Shown one piece after another: positions 1-8,438 of a DNA stretch of 64,000 nucleotides. The stretch comes from Paroceanicella profunda (lineage in GTDB: Bacteria; Pseudomonadota; Alphaproteobacteria; Rhodobacterales; Rhodobacteraceae). A program made the translations under genes and the position numbers. The stretch covers positions 2,696,501 through 2,760,500 of the forward strand of contig NZ_CP040818.1 of assembly GCF_005887635.2 (NCBI RefSeq). The letters are read 5' to 3'. The stretch's first letter is position 1. Each line of letters opens with the position of its first letter. The notes beneath the pieces were generated by a model, which ran no database searches, was not told where the DNA came from, and saw only the letters and a program-made list of their open reading frames with translations.

Positions 1-311
1 CGCAGGGTGTGCAGCGGGTTGAGCGAGGTCATCGGCTCCTGGAAGATGAAGCTGATGTCATTGCCGCGCACCTTGCGCAGCAGCGCCGTGGAGGCGCCCA
101 CCATCTCCTGGTCGCGGTAGCGGATCGAGCCGGTGAGCGCCGCGCTGTCGGGCGTCAGCGCCACGGTGGACAGCGCGGTGATCGACTTGCCGGAGCCGCT
201 CTCGCCCACGAGGGCCACGGTCTCGCCGGGTGAGATGTCGAAGCTCACTGCCTTCACCGCGGCGGCGTCACCGAAGCGCACGCTGAGGTCGCGAACGGAA
301 AGCAGGGTCAT
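1..311 (-). CDS. yejF: Peptide ABC transporter ATP-binding protein YejF (partial, N-terminus only)
   Basis: The first 103 codons of a duplicated-ATPase ABC protein are visible before the left edge. The start ATG (311-309) overlaps the yejE stop by 4 bases (ATGA), so the two are translationally coupled. The visible part has the Walker A motif GESGSGKS at residues 36-43 and a Q-loop QEPMTSLNP from residue 91, the form typical of oligopeptide/dipeptide importers. In the family YejF carries two nucleotide-binding domains in one chain and energises uptake through YejB and YejE; only part of the first domain is in this window. It is cytoplasmic, on the inner face of the membrane. The assignment to YejF rather than DppD/OppD rests mainly on the yejA-B-E-F gene order. 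Confidence 0.88.
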   Translation of the reverse strand, partial: MTLLSVRDLSVRFGDAAAVKAVSFDISPGETVALVGESGSGKSITALSTVALTPDSAALTGSIRYRDQEMVGASTALLRKVRGNDISFIFQEPMTSLNPLHTL

Positions 312-1417
312 TTCAGGGTCTTCCGGGGGTCGAAGGCATCGCGCACGCCCTCGAAGATGAACACGAGCAGCGAGAGCATGATGGCGAAGGTGAAGAAGGC
401 GGTGAAGCCCAGCCAGGGCGCCTGCAGGTTGTTCTTGCCCTGCAGGGTCAGCTCTCCCAGCGAGGGGTAGGCGGCCGAGAGCCCCAGCCCGAGATAGTCG
501 AGCGTGGCCAGACCGCCGATCGCCCCGGTGATGATGAAGGGCAGCAGGGTGAGCGTGGCGACCATGGCGTTCGGCAGCACGTGGCGGAACATGATCGTCC
601 AGTCCCGCACCCCCAGCGCCCGGGCGGCGCGCACGTATTCGAAGTTGCGCGCGCGCAGGAACTCGGCGCGCACCACGCCCACCAGCGCCGTCCAGCTGAA
701 GAAGGCGATCAGCAGGGTGAGCAGCCAGAAGGTCATGGTGAACATCGCCGAGAGGATGATCAGGATGTAGAGGCTCGGCGTGTTGCCCCAGATCTCCACC
801 AGGCGCTGGAACACCAGGTCCACCCAGCCGCCGAAATACCCCTGCGCGGCGCCCGCCACGATGCCGATCGCCGAGGAGACGACGCCCACCACCAGCGCGA
901 AGAGGATGGAGATGCGGAAGCCGTAGATCACCCGGGCGACCACGTCGCGCGCCTGGTCATCGGTGCCCAGCCAGTGGTGCGCGTCCGGCGGCGAGGGCGC
1001 GCGGTCCACATCGTAGTTCACCGTGTCGAAGCTGTAGGGGATGAGGGGCCAGAGGATCCAGCCGCGCTCCACCGCCGCGCCGTCGACGGTGCCGGTCCCG
1101 GCCTGGGCCTTCACGCCCTCGGGGTCGTCGAAGCAGGACTCCAGCCCGCCGGAGACGATGAGGCACTGCACCACCGGGTCTGTGTATTGCGCCTCGGTGG
1201 CGAAATCTCCGCCGAAGGCGGTCTCCGGGTGGAAGGTGAACACCGGGGTCATCCACTCCCCGCGGTAGGAGACCAGCAGCGGCCGGTCATTGGCCAGGAA
1301 CTCGGCGAAGAGCGCCAGCACGAAGAGCACCGAGAACACGATGAGGGACCAGAACGCCCGGCGGTTGGAGCGGAAGGCCGCCAGCCGCCGGCGCTGCAGG
1401 GGGTTCAGCCGCGGCAT
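308..1417 (-). CDS. yejE: Peptide ABC transporter permease YejE
   Basis: This is a 369-residue inner-membrane permease of the OppC/DppC class. A first membrane segment lies near residues 23-45, followed by a long periplasmic stretch of about 100 residues that is characteristic of YejE, then five further hydrophobic segments. The cytoplasmic EAA-type loop that contacts the ATPase reads EYVRAARALGVRDW followed by RHVLPN in the C-terminal third. The start lies 1 base after the yejB stop and the end overlaps the yejF start, so all are one operon. With YejB it should form the channel for peptides delivered by the upstream binding protein. Confidence 0.92.
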   Translation of the reverse strand: MPRLNPLQRRRLAAFRSNRRAFWSLIVFSVLFVLALFAEFLANDRPLLVSYRGEWMTPVFTFHPETAFGGDFATEAQYTDPVVQCLIVSGGLESCFDDPEGVKAQAGTGTVDGAAVERGWILWPLIPYSFDTVNYDVDRAPSPPDAHHWLGTDDQARDVVARVIYGFRISILFALVVGVVSSAIGIVAGAAQGYFGGWVDLVFQRLVEIWGNTPSLYILIILSAMFTMTFWLLTLLIAFFSWTALVGVVRAEFLRARNFEYVRAARALGVRDWTIMFRHVLPNAMVATLTLLPFIITGAIGGLATLDYLGLGLSAAYPSLGELTLQGKNNLQAPWLGFTAFFTFAIMLSLLVFIFEGVRDAFDPRKTLK

Positions 1418-1418
1418 G

Positions 1419-2498
1419 TCAGGTCTCCCGGCTGGCGAAGTCGATGCGCGGATCGATCAGCATGTAGGTGAGGTCGGTCAGCAACTGCACGAAGAGCCCC
1501 ATCAGGCCGAAGACGTAGAGCGTGGCGAAGACCACCGGGTAATCCCGCTGCATCGCGCTCTCGAAGCCCAGCCGGCCCAGCCCGTCGAGCGAGAAGATGT
1601 ACTCGATGATGAGCGAGCCGCCGAAGAACACCGAGATGAACAGGCCGGGGAAGCCGGAGATCACGATGAGCATCGCGTTGCGGAACACGTGGCCGTAGAG
1701 CACCCGGCGCTCGGTGAGGCCCTTGGCGCGGGCGGTCATCACGTATTGCATGCGGATCTGGTCGAGGAAGGAGTTCTTCGTGAGCAGGGTGAGCTGGGCG
1801 AAGGCGGCGATGGTCAGCGCCGCCACCGGCAGGGTGATGTGCCAGAAATAATCCACGATCCGGTCCCACCAGCCGAGCTGATGCCAGTTCTCCGACACGA
1901 TGCCGCGCAGCGGGAACCACTGCCAGTAGGAGCCGCCTGCGAAGAGCACCATCAGCAGGATGGCGAAGAGGAAGGCCGGAATGGCATAGCCGATCACGAT
2001 GACTGCGGAGGTCCAGGTGTCGAAGGCGGTATCGTCACGCACCGCCTTCGCGATCCCCAGCGGAATCGAGATCATGTAGGCGATGAGCGTGGACCAGAGC
2101 CCGAGCGTGATCGACACCGGCATCTTTTCCAGCACCAGGTCCACCACGGAGATGGAGCGGAAGTAGCTCTCGCCGAAGTCGAAGGTCACGTAGCTCTTGA
2201 GCATGATCAGGAAGCGCTCGAGCGGCGGCTTGTCGAGGCCGAACTGCTTCTTGAGGTTCTCCACGAAATCCGGCGGCAGGCCCTTGCCGCCCTGGTAGTC
2301 TCCCGATCCGCCGGAGGTGACCTCCTGGCCGCCGCCCGAGAGCCGCTCCATGCCCGCCCCGGGCCCCTCGTTGATCTGGGCGAGCACCTGTTCCACCGGG
2401 CCGCCGGGCACGAACTGCACCAGCACGAAGTTGATGATCATGATGCCCAGCAGGGTCGGGATCATCAGCAGCAGACGCCGCAGGATGTAGGCTCCCAT
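1419..2498 (-). CDS. yejB: Peptide ABC transporter permease YejB
   Basis: A 359-residue permease of the OppB/DppB class. It opens with the typical N-terminal membrane segment (YILRRLLLMIPTLLGIMII), then a soluble region of about 110 residues with a Gly-rich loop, then the five-segment transport core. The EAA loop appears as MTARAKGLTERRV with HVFRNAM just after. It begins 20 bases after the stop of the binding-protein gene and abuts yejE with a 1-base gap. It pairs with YejE in the inner membrane. The operon order binding protein, B, E, F supports the name more strongly than the sequence alone. Confidence 0.92.
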   Translation of the reverse strand: MGAYILRRLLLMIPTLLGIMIINFVLVQFVPGGPVEQVLAQINEGPGAGMERLSGGGQEVTSGGSGDYQGGKGLPPDFVENLKKQFGLDKPPLERFLIMLKSYVTFDFGESYFRSISVVDLVLEKMPVSITLGLWSTLIAYMISIPLGIAKAVRDDTAFDTWTSAVIVIGYAIPAFLFAILLMVLFAGGSYWQWFPLRGIVSENWHQLGWWDRIVDYFWHITLPVAALTIAAFAQLTLLTKNSFLDQIRMQYVMTARAKGLTERRVLYGHVFRNAMLIVISGFPGLFISVFFGGSLIIEYIFSLDGLGRLGFESAMQRDYPVVFATLYVFGLMGLFVQLLTDLTYMLIDPRIDFASRET

Positions 2499-2518
2499 TC
2501 AGCGACCTCCCGCGCGGC

Positions 2519-4396
2519 TCAACGCAGCGCGCCTTCGGCGCGGAGCTTCGCGGCCCTGGCCTCGTCCCACCACCACAGGCTCAGCTCGCCCATGGAATAG
2601 GCGGGCAGGGGGTCCGGCCGGCCGAAGACGTCGAGATAGGCGATGGTGTGGCTGCCCTTGTACCAGTTCGGCACCCACAGGTGCATGGCGCGCAGCACCC
2701 GGTCGAGCGCGTGAACGGCGGTATTCAGCTCGTCGCGGTCCCGCGCGTTCACGATGTCGGCGATGAGCGTGTCCACCGCCGGATTCGACAGGCCGGTGAG
2801 ATTGGCCGACCCGGGGGTCTCCGCGCTCTGCGAGCCGAACATCTGGCGCAGCTCGTCGCCCGGAGACATCGACATCACGTAGCGCTGGGAGGTGATGTCG
2901 TAGTCGAAGCTCTTGCGGCGCTGCTCCTCCTGGGCGGCGTCGATGGAGCGCAGGGAGGCGTCCACCCCGAGCTGCCGGAGGTTGTCGACATAGGGCGTGA
3001 TGATGCGCTCCATCGAGGGGCTGTCATTGAGGAACACCAGGCTCAGCACCTCGCCCTTCGCATTGGTGCGCAGGCCGTTCCGCACCGTCCAGCCGGCCGC
3101 GTCGAGCAGCTTGCCGGCCTGGCGCAGCACCCGCCGGTCGATGCGCTCGGTGGAGGAGACCGGCGGCACGTAGGCAGGCTCGGTGAACACGGCTTCCGGC
3201 AGGTCCGCGCGCAGCGGCTCCAGCAGCTTCAGCTCGGCCTGGGTCGGCATGCCCTCCGCCTTCAGCTCGGAATTCTCCCAGAAGGAGGCGGTGCGCTTGT
3301 ACTGGTCGTAGAACAACGCCTTGTTGGACCATTCGAAGTTGAACACCATGGCCAGCGCCTCGCGCACCCGGGGGTCCCGGAACTTCTCGCGGCGCATGTT
3401 GAACCAGAAGCCCTGGGTGCCGGAGGGCGTGGCGTCCGGGATCACCTCGGTCTTCACCCAGCCCTTGTCGATGGCGGGGAAGTGGTAGGATTCGGCCCAG
3501 AGCTTGGAGAGATACTCCTCGCGGAAATTGTAGCCGCCGCCCTTGAAGGCCTCGAAGGCGGCCGTGTAGTCGCCGTAATACTCGAAGCGGATCTCGTCGA
3601 AATTGTTCTGGCCCACGTTCACCGGGAGATCCTTCGCCCAGTAATCGTCGCGCCGCTCGAAGGTGATGGAGCGGCCCGGATCGGCGCGCTCGACGGCGTA
3701 GGGGCCGGAGCCGAGCGGGGGGGTCATGGTCGACTCGGTGAAGTCATGCGTGTCGTAATAGGCCCTGGAGAGGATCGGCATCTGGCCTGCGGTGAGCGGC
3801 AGGTCGCGGGTGGAGGCGCCGGCGCGGAAGGTGAATTTCACCTTGTGGGGGTCCAGCGCCTCGACGCTCTCGAAATCCTGGAACTGGATCGCGTAGGAGG
3901 GGGTGCCCTTGTCACGCAGGGTCTCGAAGGTGAAGACCACGTCATCGGCGGTGAGCGGCGAGCCGTCGGAGAACGTCGCCTCCGGGCGCATGTCGAAGAT
4001 CACCCAGGAGCGGTCGGCGGGGTATTCCACCTTCGAGGCCACGAGCCCGTACTGGCTGTCGGGCTCATCGGCGGAGCCGGTCATCAGACTGTCGAAGAGC
4101 AGGCCCAGGCCCTGGCCGGAATTGCCCTTCAGGATGAACGGATTGAGACTGTCGAACGTGCCGAAGGCCCAGGTGGAATGCAGGCCGCCCTTGGGGGCGT
4201 CCGGGTTCACGTAGTCGAAATGGGGGAAGCCTTCGGGGTACTTCAGGTCACCGAACACCGAGAGCCCGTGCGAGATGGTGACGGCATCTGAGGCATCGGC
4301 CCCGGTTTCGGCCCCGAGCGGCAGGGGGTGGGCTGCGAACATCGCGATCGCGGCGAAGGCGGCACGCCAAGGGGCGGAACGGGGGACAAGGCTCAT
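2519..4396 (-). CDS. yejA: Extracellular solute-binding protein, family 5 (YejA-like)
   Basis: This is the periplasmic receptor of the yej importer, 625 residues from the chosen start. The frame is open for 30 further codons upstream, but the ATG at 4396 is preceded by AGGGAG at a good distance and begins a clear Sec signal peptide (basic start, hydrophobic AAFAAIAMFAA, probable cleavage after the PLPLGAE region). The mature protein starts with the family signature around HGLSVFGDLKYP and continues with SBP family 5 features (FSDGSPLTADDVVFTFE). Length fits YejA proteins, which are longer than DppA. Known YejA proteins bind oligopeptides; the substrate here is inferred from the family. Confidence 0.9.
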   Translation of the reverse strand: MSLVPRSAPWRAAFAAIAMFAAHPLPLGAETGADASDAVTISHGLSVFGDLKYPEGFPHFDYVNPDAPKGGLHSTWAFGTFDSLNPFILKGNSGQGLGLLFDSLMTGSADEPDSQYGLVASKVEYPADRSWVIFDMRPEATFSDGSPLTADDVVFTFETLRDKGTPSYAIQFQDFESVEALDPHKVKFTFRAGASTRDLPLTAGQMPILSRAYYDTHDFTESTMTPPLGSGPYAVERADPGRSITFERRDDYWAKDLPVNVGQNNFDEIRFEYYGDYTAAFEAFKGGGYNFREEYLSKLWAESYHFPAIDKGWVKTEVIPDATPSGTQGFWFNMRREKFRDPRVREALAMVFNFEWSNKALFYDQYKRTASFWENSELKAEGMPTQAELKLLEPLRADLPEAVFTEPAYVPPVSSTERIDRRVLRQAGKLLDAAGWTVRNGLRTNAKGEVLSLVFLNDSPSMERIITPYVDNLRQLGVDASLRSIDAAQEEQRRKSFDYDITSQRYVMSMSPGDELRQMFGSQSAETPGSANLTGLSNPAVDTLIADIVNARDRDELNTAVHALDRVLRAMHLWVPNWYKGSHTIAYLDVFGRPDPLPAYSMGELSLWWWDEARAAKLRAEGALR

Positions 4397-4682
4397 CGGC
4401 AACTCCCTGTTGCGGAATTCCCGGTGGAGGGTATTTGCGCGCGCAGGGTGTTGCAAGCCGCTACCCGGCCCATCGGTCCGGAACATGGCGCAACCCGCGC
4501 GATTGTGACCGGATGTGCAGCGACCGGGGCCCGGGGCCGGGACCAGCCCGTGCTCCGGCCCGGCGGAACGGGCGCGACCGGCATGTGCCGCGCCCGGAAC
4601 GGGCTGTCATTCCGGAGTTGCAGGACGCCGCCACACCGCAACCGCCCGCGCGCTCCGGGCCCGGGGTACGCCGCAGCCGGGA

Positions 4683-4778
4683 CACATGCAGAGACCGGGA
4701 CATATAGAGACAGGGACATGCAGCGACAGGGACATGCAGCGACAGGGACATGCAGTGACCGGGACATGCGGTGACCGG
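4683..4778. repeat. 16-bp tandem repeat, about six copies
   Basis: Within the 542-bp gap between the binding-protein gene and the cytochrome c gene, the core GACATGCAGCGACAGG recurs with exact 16-bp spacing (GACATG or GACATA at 4699, 4715, 4731, 4747 and 4763, plus a degenerate copy at about 4684). The middle copies are nearly identical and the outer ones have drifted. No gene is supported in the rest of the gap, apart from the hairpin element at 4826. Confidence 0.9.
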
Positions 4779-4825
4779 GCCCGGTGACACCGAGGCCCTG
4801 CGGCGCGGGACGGCGCCCAGGGGCC

Positions 4826-4903
4826 GACGGGGGGAACGCCTGCCTCGCCGAGGGGGCCTCCGGCCCCCGCAGCCCGGCAGGCGCGACGCAGACCCTTCGG
4901 GCC
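4826..4903 (+). repeat. Dispersed nested-hairpin (REP-like) element, copy A
   Basis: Outer arms CGCCTGCC (4837-4844) and GGCAGGCG (4876-4883) enclose an inner stem GGGGGCC/GGCCCCC (4852-4858, 4862-4868) with a 3-base loop. The same arrangement, with the same spacer words GCCGA and GCAGCCC, occurs at 25323-25400. It lies 3' of the cytochrome c gene, which is on the other strand. A terminator or REP/BIME-like role is inferred; there is no T-run. Confidence 0.75.
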
Positions 4904-4938
4904 TGCGCGCCGCCCGGCGTGGACGGGGCAGCGCCCGG

Positions 4939-5448
4939 TCAGTTCTGCGCGGCGAGGTAGGCGGCCACGTCGGCGCCGTCCTGGTAGTCGCGGAAACCTG
5001 CGAAGCTCATCTTGGTGCCGGGCACGAAATCCTTCGGCTTGTGGAGGAAATGGGCGATCTTCTCCGCCGTCCACTCCCCTTCGGCCTCGGCCATGCCCGA
5101 GGAGTAGTTGAACCCGGGCAGGCTGCCCATGTCGCGCCCCACGATGTGGTAGAGCGAGGGGCCGACGCCGTTCGCGCCTTCCTCAAGCTTATGGCAGGAC
5201 TTGCACTTGCTGAACTGCTTCTCGCCGTTGGCCGGGTCGGCCTGGGCGACGAGGGCTGCGTAGTCGACCTCCTCGGCCTCGTCGGCGGGGGCGGAGGATT
5301 CGGCCACTTCAAGAACATAGGCGGCTTCGCCCTCGCCGTGCTCGCTGCCGAAGTACAACGGATCGGCGATGAAGAAGCGCACGCCCAGAAAGACCAGCAG
5401 GCTGGCACAGAGGCCGGCGACGATCTTGGTGATCTCCATCGTGTTCAT
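4939..5448 (-). CDS. Membrane-anchored c-type cytochrome (c552/CycM type)
   Basis: A 169-residue monohaem cytochrome c with an uncleaved N-terminal anchor. The frame is open further upstream, but the ATG at 5448 directly precedes the hydrophobic anchor (residues about 6-27, IVAGLCASLLVFLGVRFFIA). A negatively charged Ala/Glu-rich linker (residues 36-66) leads to the haem-binding motif CKSCH at 82-86; the likely axial methionine is in GTKMSF (Met147). The family carries electrons between the bc1 complex and cytochrome oxidases on the periplasmic face. It is divergent from pheA, an arrangement I associate with Rhodobacterales. Whether it equals CycM or c-y cannot be decided from sequence alone. 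Confidence 0.88.
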   Translation of the reverse strand: MNTMEITKIVAGLCASLLVFLGVRFFIADPLYFGSEHGEGEAAYVLEVAESSAPADEAEEVDYAALVAQADPANGEKQFSKCKSCHKLEEGANGVGPSLYHIVGRDMGSLPGFNYSSGMAEAEGEWTAEKIAHFLHKPKDFVPGTKMSFAGFRDYQDGADVAAYLAAQN

Positions 5449-5786
5449 CAGGGTTCTTACCTTTGCTCCCGCCCGGCTTTGCCCGGGCACATTGCTATCG
5501 CCCGCCGTGACGGGCCGTTGCTGTTGCCCGCGCGCGGCGGGTGCCGGTGCCCGCGATATGCGGACCACTGCTCGCGGCCGTCAGGGCGGCACGCGCTTCT
5601 CCCTCTCCTCCGCCGGGGCGGAGGGCAGATGACCCCGTCCGAAGAGGCCGGGCCGGCATCCGCAACAGTATTCACCGCGTCGCATGCACGCCCTGCAGGA
5701 TTTTTAGCCGCTTCCCCATGGCCACCGCAAGGTGTAGAAGGCGCGACCATTCGCCGTGCCGATCCTATGCTTGAGGATATGAATCA
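5449..5786. other. Divergent intergenic region, cytochrome c / pheA
   Basis: This 338-bp gap must contain the promoters of both divergent genes. No further gene, RNA or convincing operator was recognised in it. Confidence 0.5.
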
Positions 5787-6644
5787 ATGAATACCACGCA
5801 GGGCCGCATCGCCTTCCAGGGCGCACTCGGAGCATATTCCCACCAGGCCTGCGCAGAGGCGTTTCCGGAGATGGAACCCTTGCCCTGCAACACGTTCGAG
5901 GGCGCCATCGCCGCGGTGCGCGAAGGCCGCGCCGAACTGGCGATGCTGCCGGTGGAGAACTCCACCTACGGCCGCGTGGCCGACATCCACTCGCTGCTGC
6001 CGGGCTCCGGCCTCTACATCGTGGGCGAACATTTCGTGCGCGTGCACATCTGCCTTCTCGGCGTGCCGGGCGCGACGATCGCGGACGTGCGCGAGGCGGT
6101 GAGCCACACGGTGCTGCTGGGCCAGTGCCGCAGCTTCCTCGAAGGCCATGACATCGCCCGGGTGACCGATTCCGACACGGCCGGTGCGGCCAAGCACGTC
6201 GCGCAGGACGCGAACCCGGCCCGCGCTGCGCTCGCCTCGGAGCTTGCCGGCTCGATCTACGGGCTCGAGGTGCTGGCCCGCAACATCGAGGACAACAGCC
6301 ACAACACCACCCGCTTCCTGGTGATGTCGCCGCGCAAGATCGAGGCGGCGCCGCAGGAGCCGGACGTGATCACCACCTTCGTCTTCCAGGTGCGCAACAT
6401 CCCCGCGGCGCTCTACAAGGCGATGGGCGGCTTCGCCACCAACGGCGTGAACATGACCAAGCTGGAAAGCTACATGGTGGGCGGCGCCTTCACCGCCACG
6501 CAGTTCTACGCCGACATCACCGGCCACCCGGAGGAGGCGCATGTGCGCCGCGCGCTGGAGGAACTGCGCTACTTCACCACCAACGTGGCGATCCTGGGCG
6601 TCTACCCCGCATCGGCGCTGCGCAAGGAACAGGCGGCGGGCTGA
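5787..6644 (+). CDS. pheA: Prephenate dehydratase
   Basis: A 285-residue monofunctional prephenate dehydratase, which converts prephenate to phenylpyruvate in phenylalanine synthesis. The dehydratase domain starts at once (FQGALGAYSHQACAEAFP) and carries the substrate motif NTTRFLVM near residue 172. A C-terminal ACT domain follows from about residue 193 (TTFVFQVRNIPAALYKAMGG). In the best studied enzymes the ACT domain has ESRP for phenylalanine binding; here the matching site reads ESYM, so feedback control may differ. There is no chorismate mutase domain. The start is the first ATG in the frame, just after a TTGAGGATATGAATCA stretch. Confidence 0.95.
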   Translation: MNTTQGRIAFQGALGAYSHQACAEAFPEMEPLPCNTFEGAIAAVREGRAELAMLPVENSTYGRVADIHSLLPGSGLYIVGEHFVRVHICLLGVPGATIADVREAVSHTVLLGQCRSFLEGHDIARVTDSDTAGAAKHVAQDANPARAALASELAGSIYGLEVLARNIEDNSHNTTRFLVMSPRKIEAAPQEPDVITTFVFQVRNIPAALYKAMGGFATNGVNMTKLESYMVGGAFTATQFYADITGHPEEAHVRRALEELRYFTTNVAILGVYPASALRKEQAAG

Positions 6645-6699
6645 CTCCGGCACCGCCTGCCGCATCGCGGCAGCGGCCTTGCGCCGGTGTCGCGCCCAC

Positions 6700-7230
6700 A
6701 CCGTCCAGGCCGGCGGGCCGGGCCCGGTGGCCGTCCGCTCTGCCGGGGCTGCCACGGGCGAAACGTCCCATCAGGACGCCGTACTCCGCGCCACGGCGGG
6801 TGAGACGCCGACCGGCACCCTGCGCTGTAGCGGGTGCGGCACCCGGGGGCTGCGGGGGGCGCAATCCGTCGGGTGAAGCGTTCGGGCTTCTGCTCCTTTG
6901 TGAGCGGGTGCCCATGTGCGAGACGCCAGATCAGTACGCTACAGGCTGCGCCGCGACGGGTGCGGCACCCGGGGCTGCCTGGGGCGCAGCACGTCGGCCG
7001 AAGCGCTTGCGCTGGCGGCTCCGCTATGAACGGGTGCCCACGGGTGGGACGCCTGATCAGTACGCCGCAGCGGGTGCGGCACCCGGGGCGCGGCGCGTCG
7101 GGAGAAGTGCCCGGGCGTGTGGCTCCGTTCTCCACGAGTGCCGGCGGGCGAGTCGCCGGATCGGCTCTCCGCACTCTGCGTTGCGGCGCGTGCGGCGCCC
7201 GAGGTTCTGCGCGGGGTGAGGCCCGTGCGC
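6700..7230. repeat. Degenerate tandem repeats of about 114-126 bp
   Basis: The 658-bp gap between pheA and nudC holds no supportable gene. It contains at least four diverged copies of a unit opening with CGGGTGCGGCACCCGGGG, starting at 6831, 6957, 7071 and (diverged) 7187, spaced 126, 114 and 116 bp. A second landmark, GATCAGTACGC, recurs about 100 bp into copies 1 and 2. A still weaker copy may precede 6831. The opening word is itself partly palindromic (GTGC...GCAC). Confidence 0.75.
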
Positions 7231-7302
7231 CAGAGCCCCCGGGGCCGGCACGCGGGCGGGTGCCCGGGCCGCTGCGGGGTGCCGGGGGTGTGCCCCCCGA
7301 CG

Positions 7303-8262
7303 TCACACCTTCCCGGCGGCCCAGGCCTCCAGCAGGGTGCGCGCGATGGCGCCCTTGCGGGCGGCGCGCAGCCAGGGCGAGAGGCCGGCGAAGCTTTCCA
7401 TCACCTCCTGGCGGGTGACCCAGCGGGCGTCCTCGATCTCGGCGGGGTCGACGGTGATGTCGGTGCCCAGCGCCTCCGCCGCGCAGCCCATCATCAGCGA
7501 GGCCGGGAAGGGCCAGGGCTGGCTGGCCAGGATCCGCACCGCGCCGAGGCGGATGCCCGCTTCCTCGAACACCTCGCGGCGGCAAGCGGCCTCCACCGTC
7601 TCGCCCGGCTCCACGAAGCCCGCCAGGAGGGAGTACATCCCCTCCGGCCAGCCCGGCGAGCGCCCGAGCAGCACCCGGTCTCCCCGGGTGGCGAGCACGA
7701 TCACCACCGGGTCGGTGCGCGGGAAGTGGTGTGTGCCGCAGGACGGGCAGTCGCGCTGCCAGCCGCCCTGGGCGGGTTCGGTGCGCGTGCCGCAGCGCGC
7801 GCAGAACGGGTGGGTCTCGTGCCAGCCGAGCACCGCCTTGGCCATGGCCGCGTCGCCGGCGTCATCGGGCGAGAGTTCGGCCATCAGGGCGCGCAGGTCG
7901 GAGAAGGCGTGGTCCTCGGGCAGGCCGGGCCAGGCGTTTGCGGTGCGGTCGACGAATTCGGCCATGCCGGCGGCGTCGGCCTCCGGGTCCTCCCAGGCCG
8001 AAACGTCATGGCTGAAGCGCGGGGCGCCGTCCTCCAGCCCCAGGAAGACCGGCGCATCCCGCGCAACGGCCAGCGCCGCGGCATCGGTGGGCAGCCAGGC
8101 CAGCGTCGGGCCGGGGCTGAGGCGCATCAGCGGCTTGCCGCGCCAGATCGCCAGGGTCCGGGCGTCGGGGTGGGTGAGAAGGCCGGAGGCTTCGGAGCGC
8201 AGGTGCGCGGCGCGGTCGATGCGTTCGGCACCGAAGGTGATGTCGGATTCCAGGGTCGTCAT
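7303..8262 (-). CDS. nudC: NAD+/NADH pyrophosphatase NudC
   Basis: A 319-residue Nudix hydrolase. The order of parts matches NudC: a variable N-terminal domain, a zinc ribbon (CARCG ... CPSCG at about residues 184-204), then the Nudix box GFVEPGETVEAACRREVFEE and EAG, and the NudC downstream signature SQPWPFPASLMMG. NudC cleaves NADH to NMNH and AMP and, in other bacteria, removes NAD caps from RNA. It is divergent from the FAD oxidoreductase gene, with 176 bp between starts. The downstream side faces the degenerate repeat array. Confidence 0.95.
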   Translation of the reverse strand: MTTLESDITFGAERIDRAAHLRSEASGLLTHPDARTLAIWRGKPLMRLSPGPTLAWLPTDAAALAVARDAPVFLGLEDGAPRFSHDVSAWEDPEADAAGMAEFVDRTANAWPGLPEDHAFSDLRALMAELSPDDAGDAAMAKAVLGWHETHPFCARCGTRTEPAQGGWQRDCPSCGTHHFPRTDPVVIVLATRGDRVLLGRSPGWPEGMYSLLAGFVEPGETVEAACRREVFEEAGIRLGAVRILASQPWPFPASLMMGCAAEALGTDITVDPAEIEDARWVTRQEVMESFAGLSPWLRAARKGAIARTLLEAWAAGKV

Positions 8263-8438
8263 ATCCGGGCTGTGGCCCCGCCTCGTGCTGGATGGTCCGG
8301 AGGGGCGGCCGCCGTCTGCGACCGGGCCCCGGACTGTCTGGGATGGCCGCGCGGGGGCGGCCTTGGGTGGGCGCAGCTTGCATCATCCGCCGCGCGGCCG
8401 CAATGTGCGCGCCGCAGGCAATCAAGCGGGAGTGCAGC

